This document shows positions 34,983 through 41,372 of a stretch of 41,372 nucleotides of DNA, in pieces. The DNA is from Candidatus Methylomirabilota bacterium (GTDB lineage Bacteria; Methylomirabilota; Methylomirabilia; Methylomirabilales; CSP1-5). Position 1 is the first letter of the stretch; every line of letters begins with the position of its first letter. The notes beneath the pieces were generated by a model. That model saw only the letters and a list, made by a program, of their open reading frames with translations. It did not search any database and was not told where the DNA came from. Both the position numbers and the translations under genes were made by a program. The DNA is taken from NCBI GenBank assembly GCA_019456075.1, contig VRUN01000006.1, positions 1 to 41,372 on the forward strand, in the 5' to 3' direction.

Positions 34983-35681
34983 CTAGTGGAGAGGCGGGCC
35001 GAATCGGGAACCCGCCGGCAGTGGAAATGTCTCGCCGCACACGCGATCCACGAGGGTCCCGATGAGGGTAGTCTCTGACGGCCTGGGATCGAGGAACTGC
35101 ACTCCCATCCCCATAGTGGCAGCTGGGTCTACTTCATCACTTCGCATCCACACGACTCGCGCCAGAACTGAAAAGGTATGGGACAGGTGCGGCAGGTTGA
35201 ACTTGAGGGAGACCTGTGACCCCGGCTGGACCGGCTGGGTCGTTGAGATGAACATCCCGCCGCGGCTCAGGTTTATGCATGTCCCGCGACCGGCCGTCCC
35301 CGCCTCGATGTAGTCTACAGGGAACTGGACGGGAGCGCGGGTGTGAGACTGCCGTTCGGCGCGATATACCCATTGGCGGACCAGGTGTGGATCAACCGAT
35401 TGCTGGAAGGCCAATCCGTGAGGCACTTTGATCCCCACGGAGGTCGGTGTGCCGCGCTCTACCCAGACGACGTAGGCGCGCAATAGATCTCCGTCACCGA
35501 TCTGGAGTAAAACCGGCGTCCCGACCGGGAGGGTTTCGGGCAGCAGGATTTCGAGCCCGCCGGCACTGATGGATCGGGTCTTTCCCGTGACCCCTCTTGA
35601 GCGGGCGCCTCCAGGGGTCGTGCACTGAACCGGCAGGTAGACCTCAAACCGGGGGTCACCGCCCTGTGTATGGTCAGTCAT
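34983..35681 (-). CDS. Tandem PilZ-domain protein
   Basis: Two PilZ-like units: DPRFEVYLPVQC...SISAGGLEI and SHTRAPVQFPVDY...NLSRGGMFI. Confidence 0.8.
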   Translation of the reverse strand: MTDHTQGGDPRFEVYLPVQCTTPGGARSRGVTGKTRSISAGGLEILLPETLPVGTPVLLQIGDGDLLRAYVVWVERGTPTSVGIKVPHGLAFQQSVDPHLVRQWVYRAERQSHTRAPVQFPVDYIEAGTAGRGTCINLSRGGMFISTTQPVQPGSQVSLKFNLPHLSHTFSVLARVVWMRSDEVDPAATMGMGVQFLDPRPSETTLIGTLVDRVCGETFPLPAGSRFGPPLH

Positions 35682-35814
35682 GTGTCACCTCCAGCACGAT
35701 TTACGGACATATGGGGCAAGGGTCGTGCCAAATCAAGCCTTTCTTTTACACGCGGTCTACGAAAAGGTCTTCAGGCAAGCGGAGGGCTAAGGGCCGAAGG
35801 TCAAGAGGAGGGGA

Positions 35815-36594
35815 CTAGCTCATCCGCCGGGCCACCATGAAAAATCCAGTATGGGCCACCATGCGGAGCTGTGGTCGGACGCTCAACCCCTGGATCCGCC
35901 AGGGACGGTGGACCGTTTCGAAGACCTCCTGAAGCACGAGGAGCGACTCATCCTCGATGGCGGCAGCCATCGTCTGTAGTTGGGGGACCGTCGGGTAAAA
36001 GGCGAGGAGCAGTCCCCCGGGTCTGAGTGCCTGGGCCGCGTGCCTGACCGCCCGCCACCCCTCCGGCACGTCTAAGATCACACGATCGACAGAGGTCTCC
36101 TCGATCCCTTCGTAGATGTCCTTCAGCTTCGGCATCCAATGGGGCACCTTGCCCAAGAAAGCCTCGACGTTAGTCCTGGCCTGCCGCAGAAAATCTTCCC
36201 GAAGCTCATAGGTAATGACCTGTCCCTTCTCCCCCACGGCCTGGAGCAGGGCGATGGTCAGCGCCCCCGAACCGCCACCCCCCTCGACTACCGTGGTGCC
36301 CGGAAAGATGTCCCCCCAGATCAGGACCGTCGCAATGTCTTTCGGGTACAGGACCTGGGCACCCCGCTTCATCTTGAGGGCATACTCGGCAAAGGTGGGG
36401 CGGAATGCCGCAAAGGCGGCGCCTCTTGAAGAACGCAGGACGGACCCCTCCTCCCGGCCGATCATGTCGCTGTGGGGGATCGTTCCCAGGTGACTGGAGA
36501 ATTGATGTTGAGGCCGCAAGGTCAGGAGATATTTGCGCCCCTTCGGATCGATCAAGAGGACCTTATCGCCCGCCTCAAAAGGTCCGCTCCGCAT
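35815..36594 (-). CDS. trmI: tRNA (adenine-N1)-methyltransferase TrmI
   Basis: QVLYPKDIATVLIWGDIFPGTTVVEGGGGSGALTIALLQAVG, VDRVILDVPEGW. Confidence 0.93.
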   Translation of the reverse strand: MRSGPFEAGDKVLLIDPKGRKYLLTLRPQHQFSSHLGTIPHSDMIGREEGSVLRSSRGAAFAAFRPTFAEYALKMKRGAQVLYPKDIATVLIWGDIFPGTTVVEGGGGSGALTIALLQAVGEKGQVITYELREDFLRQARTNVEAFLGKVPHWMPKLKDIYEGIEETSVDRVILDVPEGWRAVRHAAQALRPGGLLLAFYPTVPQLQTMAAAIEDESLLVLQEVFETVHRPWRIQGLSVRPQLRMVAHTGFFMVARRMS

Positions 36595-36855
36595 GATTCT
36601 CTCCCATCGAGGCTAACTCTACCACACCCGTGCGTGCGCGGAAAGGGAGGTCAAGGATGCTGGTGGTCGCTCCACCGTCCAGGGCAAGTCTTTGGCTGCG
36701 GGAAGGAGATCGAGGACTGAGGAGGGAGTTGGCACAAGTAGTTGGAACGGCACTCGCGCTACTGTACCAGGAACCGGCGGCCCTTTCGACTCTCGCGCGG
36801 GCCCATCTCACGACCGGTACCGTGTGGATCCTTGATGTTTTCTTCTGTCTCCTGG

Positions 36856-37128
36856 TCAGAATCCCCTGGCATGCAGTGCCTGAAGGATGTCTTCGATCGT
36901 CACCGTAGTTTTCCGGTAGGTAATTTTGGCGAAGTGTCGTTCGAGATCCACGGTGACGTCAAGCACCCCCTTCAGTCCCTGTAAGATCCTGTTCACGTCA
37001 GCGGCCTGCTCTTTGGACTTCATGTGGGCCATGTGAATCGTGGCCTGCCCTACCGTGAGAGGCCGCAAGAGACGGAGGCAGAGCAGGAGGAAAAACGCCA
37101 AAATTGTGGCCACGACGACCCACTTCAT
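36856..37128 (-). CDS. Membrane-anchored HMA-like domain protein lacking CxxC
   Basis: TM helix then ATIHMAHMKSKEQAADVNRILQGLKGVLDVTVDLERHFAKITYRKTTVTIEDILQALHARGF. Confidence 0.65.
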   Translation of the reverse strand: MKWVVVATILAFFLLLCLRLLRPLTVGQATIHMAHMKSKEQAADVNRILQGLKGVLDVTVDLERHFAKITYRKTTVTIEDILQALHARGF

Positions 37129-37377
37129 CTGGATCCTCCTCTGCTGGTCACTTTAGCCGAGGCCCCCCCCCGAAGTCCAGATTGAAGCGGCTTTTCGAAT
37201 GATTCTTGCCTTACCATGCGGGCGTGAAGGGGCACCGTGTATATCGAGGGTCAGGTCTTGCGATCAAACGGCGGTTACTCCATTGTTCCTTGACTTCGGG
37301 AAATCCTCTGATGGCTTGACATCTCCTGGCTAAGCTAGGGATACTTAACCCGTTAGTAGGAGATGCAGGAAGGTGGC

Positions 37378-37394
37378 TTGGCACTGAAGTTGCT
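37378..37394 (+). promoter_or_regulatory. Sigma-54 (-24/-12) promoter upstream of phosphofructokinase gene
   Basis: TTGGCACTGAAGTTGCT: GG-N10-GC; matches YTGGCACGNNNNTTGCW at all but one specified position. Confidence 0.7.
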
Positions 37395-37523
37395 TGCCCC
37401 GGCCTCTTGGGGACTCCCCTTGATCGTGGGCCATTGAGGGTGGCAAAAAGGGGTACGGTTCCGCGATGGATCACGAGGCTGGGATAAACTTCATGTGGCG
37501 ACTCGTCACGGAGGATTGTAGGC

Positions 37524-38723
37524 GTGGCAGCACACAAAGGCACGATCGGGATTTTGACCGGCGGAGGTGATGTTCCCGGGCTGAATCCAGCCATCCGCGC
37601 CATCACGATTCGCGCCCTGCATGAGGGATATCGGGTACTGGGAATTCGGCGTGGCTGGGCCGGGCTGGTCGAACTGGTTCCGGACAAGGCGGCCGACAAT
37701 GACGCCCACGTCCAGGTCCTGAATGATGAGGTCGTCAATCGGACTGGGCGAACGGGTGGAACCTTCATCCATACCTCGCGAACCCGACCGAGCCGCCTTC
37801 CGAAAATTCTCGTCCCGGACCACCTCAAGACCAAGTACAAGGAGGACGTCAACGACGTTACCCCCGACGTGCTCAAGAACCTGGAGTTTCTCGGTGTTGA
37901 CTTCCTTATTTCCATCGGTGGCGACGATACCCTCAGTTATGCTCAGCGCCTTCACGAAGAGGGTATCAAAATCGTGGGGGTCCCCAAGACGATGGACAAT
38001 GATGTTCCCGGGACCGACTACTGCATCGGGTTCAGCACATGTGTCACCCGGACGATCGAGTTGACCCACAAACTTCGCACGACTGCCGGTTCACACGAGC
38101 GCTTCCTCGTCATCGAGGTCTTCGGGCGGTACGCCGGCTACACGGCGCTGGTGCCGACGATGGCTGGTGCGGCCGACCGGTGCGTGATTCCCGAGCACCC
38201 CTTTGACATTGAACACCTGGCCGAGCTCCTTGTGTACGACCGGAATCGCCATCCGAGCCATTACGCTGTCGTCTTGGTATCCGAGGGTGCACGGATGACA
38301 GGGCACGAGGAAATGACCTTCGAGGGCGAAGAAAGAGACCAGTATGGCCACCGCAAGCTCGGTGGGGTCGGCGATCAGGTGGCGGCTCGCCTCAAGGAGC
38401 TCTCCCCCAAGTTCAACCGCGGGCGCCAGATCAACGTTGTAGACCAGCGGCTCGGCTACATGGTCCGATGCGGCGATCCCGATGCGCTCGATTCGATCGT
38501 GCCTATGGCCTTCGGCAACCTCGCCTTGGACCTGGTGCTGTCGGGCACGTCGGGGCGCCTCGTCAGCCTGCGCAACGGATGCTACGACAACGTCGCGATC
38601 GACGTGGTGACGGGGCGCAAGAAGGCCGTCGATGTCCACAAATTCTACAACATCGAGCGACTCCGACCGAGGTACGAGACGCTCTTCGGTCAGTCCCTCT
38701 TTATCATGACCAGCGACGTCTAG
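37524..38723 (+). CDS. pfp: 6-phosphofructokinase, PPi-dependent type
   Basis: GILTGGGDVPGLNPAIRA, ISIGGDDTLSYA, PKTMDNDVPGTDYCIGFSTC. GGDD and the PKT(I/M)DND context are markers of PPi-PFK. Confidence 0.88.
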   Translation: MAAHKGTIGILTGGGDVPGLNPAIRAITIRALHEGYRVLGIRRGWAGLVELVPDKAADNDAHVQVLNDEVVNRTGRTGGTFIHTSRTRPSRLPKILVPDHLKTKYKEDVNDVTPDVLKNLEFLGVDFLISIGGDDTLSYAQRLHEEGIKIVGVPKTMDNDVPGTDYCIGFSTCVTRTIELTHKLRTTAGSHERFLVIEVFGRYAGYTALVPTMAGAADRCVIPEHPFDIEHLAELLVYDRNRHPSHYAVVLVSEGARMTGHEEMTFEGEERDQYGHRKLGGVGDQVAARLKELSPKFNRGRQINVVDQRLGYMVRCGDPDALDSIVPMAFGNLALDLVLSGTSGRLVSLRNGCYDNVAIDVVTGRKKAVDVHKFYNIERLRPRYETLFGQSLFIMTSDV

Positions 38724-38769
38724 CCCTGATGCGGCGGCTCGGGGACTCTCCGTTTTAGTGATTCTTTCC

Positions 38770-38798
38770 TTGCCATGCGGGTTTAAACCGGCTATATT
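38770..38798 (+). promoter_or_regulatory. Sigma-70 promoter for rnpB
   Basis: TTGCCA (38770-38775), 17-nt spacer, TATATT (38793-38798), 7 nt before the RNA 5' end. Confidence 0.75.
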
Positions 38799-38805
38799 GT
38801 TGGGT

Positions 38806-39251
38806 GGCCGGAGTGGGCCGGGTGGTCGCTCCGATCTGTAGATCGGGGAGGAAAGTCCGGACTCCGCAGGGCAGGGTGGTGGGTAACGCCCACCGGGGGT
38901 AACCCCAGGGAAAGTGCCACAGAAAATATACCTCCCCGCCGGCAGCCTTTGCTCTCTTGCTTCAAAAAGGCTGTCCGCGGGGTAAGGGTGAAAAGGTGCG
39001 GTAAGAGCGCACCAGCAGTCCGGTGACGGGCTGGCTTGGCAAACCCCACCCGGAGCAAGGCCAAATAGGTTCCGCTTCCTTGCTGTCGTTCATCGAGCGA
39101 GGGCGAGGATGAGAGCGGCCCGCTTTCATGGCCAGAAAGGCAGGCGGAACGGGTAGGCCGCTAGAGTCCCGCAGCAATGCGGGACCCAGAGGAATGATCA
39201 CCCTTCGCCTGCGGGCGAAGACAGAATCCGGCTTACAGGCCCACTCCGGCC
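38806..39251 (+). ncRNA. rnpB: RNase P RNA (bacterial class A)
   Basis: GAGGAAAGTCCGGACTCC; GGTAAGAGCGCACCAGCAG; GGCAAACCCC; ACAGAATCCGGCTTACAGGCC; perfect 14-bp P1 GGCCGGAGTGGGCC/GGCCCACTCCGGCC. Confidence 0.97.
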
Positions 39252-39426
39252 TACATTATATTTATAGTCCTTCTCCCTTCCTGTTCCCCCCCAGACGGTC
39301 CCCACCGGTCTTCTCTCGGCGTTTCAGGGGCATTTCCTGATGCAAGCGGCTGGAAACGTGTCGTTTGCGGAGAGCCAGATCTGATGGGACAGAGGCGAAG
39401 GGAGGGAGGCCGAATTTTGACAGAGG

Positions 39427-39708
39427 TCATCCCCTCGGTGGTGAAGTCCGGGAGCGGCGGGGGAAAGGTGTCCAACCGATCTTTTCAGGTTCGAGCGTGA
39501 GGCCGTAGCGGTAGCAATCCTCATGGTAGACCCGGACCCGCGCCTTCTTGTCTTCCATGGAAAGTGGATTACATCGGATCGGAAGGCCGCACCAGGCGCA
39601 GCGAGGAAAATCAGAATTCTCGGGACGCTTTTGACGCACCTTCTTGTCTCCGGTAGATGAGCGCAGGTCACGCGGTGGGATTTTTCTGGTGGAGGAGGAC
39701 TCGGACAT
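39427..39708 (-). CDS. Small treble-clef-like zinc-finger protein
   Basis: CAWCGLPIRCNPLSMEDKKARVRVYHEDCYRYG (CxxC...HxxC); overlaps the end of the upstream gene. Confidence 0.55.
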   Translation of the reverse strand: MSESSSTRKIPPRDLRSSTGDKKVRQKRPENSDFPRCAWCGLPIRCNPLSMEDKKARVRVYHEDCYRYGLTLEPEKIGWTPFPRRSRTSPPRG

Positions 39709-40363
39709 CGACCACGCTGAGGCCTTTTTCGTAGACGATGACCGGATTCAGGTCCATCTCGGCGATCTCCAGGTTTTCCTCGGCGATCTGTGAGACCTTC
39801 ATGAGAAGATCGGTGAGCCCCTCGAGATCTGCAGGTCTGCTTCCCCGAACCCCCTGGAGTATCGGGAAGGCCTTGACCTCCTGGATCATGGCGGCCGCAT
39901 CTGGCTTGGCCAGGGGGACGACCCGGAAACTCACGTCCTGATAGACCTCGACAAAGATCCCCCCCAGGCCAAACATCATCACCGGTCCGAACTGGGTGTC
40001 CTGGGTGAGACCGACAATTACCTCGGTGCCCGGCGGCTCCATGCGGCTGATCAGGACGCCCCGAACTCCCGCCTTGCGCTGGCGAGCGCGCTCCGTAATC
40101 TCTTGGTAGGCAGACCTGACCGCCGCCCCATCATTGAGGTTGAGGAGGACGCCCCCCGTCTCGGTCTTGTGCAGGATATCCGGCGAGACGATCTTGGCCA
40201 CGACCGGATAGCCGATGTCCGCCGCCGCGGCCTCGGCCTCCTCGACCGAGCTGACACACCGGTGGGAGGGTACGGGTGCCCCGTAATGCGCAAGCAGTTC
40301 GTAGGCCTCCGGCTCTAAGAGATTTCGGCCTTCCTGGATCGCCTTGCCAAGAGCAATCGTCAT
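39668..40363 (-). CDS. ADP-forming acyl-CoA synthetase, beta (ATP-grasp) subunit
   Basis: LLAHYGAPVPSHRCVSSVEEAEAAAADIGYPVVAKIVSPDILHKTETGGVLLNL, MFGLGGIFVEVYQDVSFRVVPL. Confidence 0.9.
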   Translation of the reverse strand: MTIALGKAIQEGRNLLEPEAYELLAHYGAPVPSHRCVSSVEEAEAAAADIGYPVVAKIVSPDILHKTETGGVLLNLNDGAAVRSAYQEITERARQRKAGVRGVLISRMEPPGTEVIVGLTQDTQFGPVMMFGLGGIFVEVYQDVSFRVVPLAKPDAAAMIQEVKAFPILQGVRGSRPADLEGLTDLLMKVSQIAEENLEIAEMDLNPVIVYEKGLSVVDVRVLLHQKNPTA

Positions 40364-40372
40364 TATGGTTCC

Positions 40373-41372
40373 CTAGCGGAGGAGTGCGCCCAGGGCTCGA
40401 ATTCCCCGTTCGGGTGTCGGAAAGACAGGGATGCCTTTCCGGTGGAAGAGGAGTCGCTCCTGCCGCTCTACCTCTGCTCCTCCCAGATATATGACAAGCT
40501 GGAGAGGATCGGTGCCGACCACCTCCGAGGCGCCGGGAATCGGATCGCCAAAGATCAGGGCGATGATATCGAAGTGGGGCGCGGCGGCCTCGACGACCTG
40601 CCGGTACATCTGCGCGTTGGCATCCCCGGTGAGGTCCAGGGGGTTCGCCACGATGCAGTGCTTGGGCAGGACCTCGCGGAGCCTTCCGGCCACCTCAGGT
40701 GGAAGGGGGGCGACGTCCAGGCCGGTCATTTCCGCCATATCGGTGGCCAGGATGCCGGAGCCGCCCGAGCTGGTTACGATGAGAAGCCGGCGACCCTTGG
40801 GAGGGGACATATGGGACAACGCCTTGCTGAAGTCGTACAGCTGCTCCAGATCTCTCGCTCGGTGAATCCCGAACTGACGGAAGACTCCCTCGTACACCTC
40901 GTCCCGGCCTGCGAGAGACCGGGTGTGGGATTCAGCCGCCTTGCGTCCCTTGGGCGTCCACCCCGCCTTCAAGATCACGAGTGGCTTTTGACATTGGCGG
41001 ACGGCTTCGAGGAATTTGGAAGCAACCTTGACCCCTTCCATGTACATGGCAATAGTATTGGTATGGGGGTCCTGGGCAAAGTAGTGAATCAGATCGGCCT
41101 CGTCTACGTCTGCCCGGTTCCCGAGGCTCACGAACGTGGACACCCCCAGCTCTTCCTGCGACGCCCAGTCCATCAGCGCGGCCCCGACGGTCCCGCTCTG
41201 GGAGATGATCGCCACCCCACCTCGCCGGGTGAGGAGGGGCCAGGAGGCGCACAGGGGGTGGTGCGGGTTGTTGACTCCCTGACAGTTTGGTCCGATGACG
41301 GCTACCTTGGCCTCCTGGGCCGCCTGGAGCAGTTGGCCTTGGAGCACCTCTCCCTCTGGTCCGGTCTCGCTG
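40373..41372 (-). CDS. ADP-forming acyl-CoA synthetase, alpha subunit (partial, runs off right edge)
   Basis: AVIGPNCQGVNNPHHPLCASWP, IISQSGTVGAALMDWA, KAGWTPKGRKAAESHTRSLAG (phospho-His region). Frame open to 41372 (SETGPEGEVLQ...). Confidence 0.92.
   Translation of the reverse strand, partial: SETGPEGEVLQGQLLQAAQEAKVAVIGPNCQGVNNPHHPLCASWPLLTRRGGVAIISQSGTVGAALMDWASQEELGVSTFVSLGNRADVDEADLIHYFAQDPHTNTIAMYMEGVKVASKFLEAVRQCQKPLVILKAGWTPKGRKAAESHTRSLAGRDEVYEGVFRQFGIHRARDLEQLYDFSKALSHMSPPKGRRLLIVTSSGGSGILATDMAEMTGLDVAPLPPEVAGRLREVLPKHCIVANPLDLTGDANAQMYRQVVEAAAPHFDIIALIFGDPIPGASEVVGTDPLQLVIYLGGAEVERQERLLFHRKGIPVFPTPERGIRALGALLR

Noticed and set aside
37357-37434. 24-aa leader ORF upstream of the phosphofructokinase gene (MQEGGLALKLLAPASWGLPLIVGH)
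   Set aside because: It overlaps the sigma-54 element and would be untranscribed if that promoter is used; no attenuation structure recognised.

Overview
The window is 41.4 kb of high-GC bacterial chromosome. By gene content it could be Methylomirabilota/NC10-like, but the taxonomy is inference only. It falls into four parts. (A) 1-14457 is a hopanoid locus. The minus strand carries a partial NTP-transferase/CDP-alcohol phosphatidyltransferase, hpnG, a small Sm-like protein, hpnH and a CruF-like carotenoid protein. The plus strand carries a complete Mla-type lipid transport set (MlaE, MlaF, MlaD), a TolC-like protein, MlaC/HpnM, the RND transporter HpnN, a second MlaC, a PagL-like deacylase and squalene-hopene cyclase. 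(B) 16082-30904 looks like a peptidoglycan-recycling and D-amino-acid salvage region: M20 amidohydrolase, AnmK, SIS protein, SNase/LTD, D-aminoacylase and C26 gamma-Glu hydrolase. It also holds a D-glutamate cyclase split into DUF1445 and DUF4392 genes around a HyuA/HyuB 5-oxoprolinase-like pair, followed by galT. (C) 31000-39250 carries glnB behind a sigma-54-like promoter, HAD, HEAT/TPR, SDR, tandem-PilZ and TrmI genes, an HMA-like protein without CxxC, a PPi-type phosphofructokinase also behind a sigma-54-like promoter, and a full RNase P RNA. (D) 39427-41372 holds a small Zn-finger protein and an ADP-forming acyl-CoA synthetase pair (the alpha subunit is cut by the window edge). The least explained structures are four intergenic tracts with near-strict 7- or 8-nt periodicity but different repeat words (19974-20115, 31519-31588, 32511-32670, 34697-34838). 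No CRISPR array, tRNA or intact transposase was seen.
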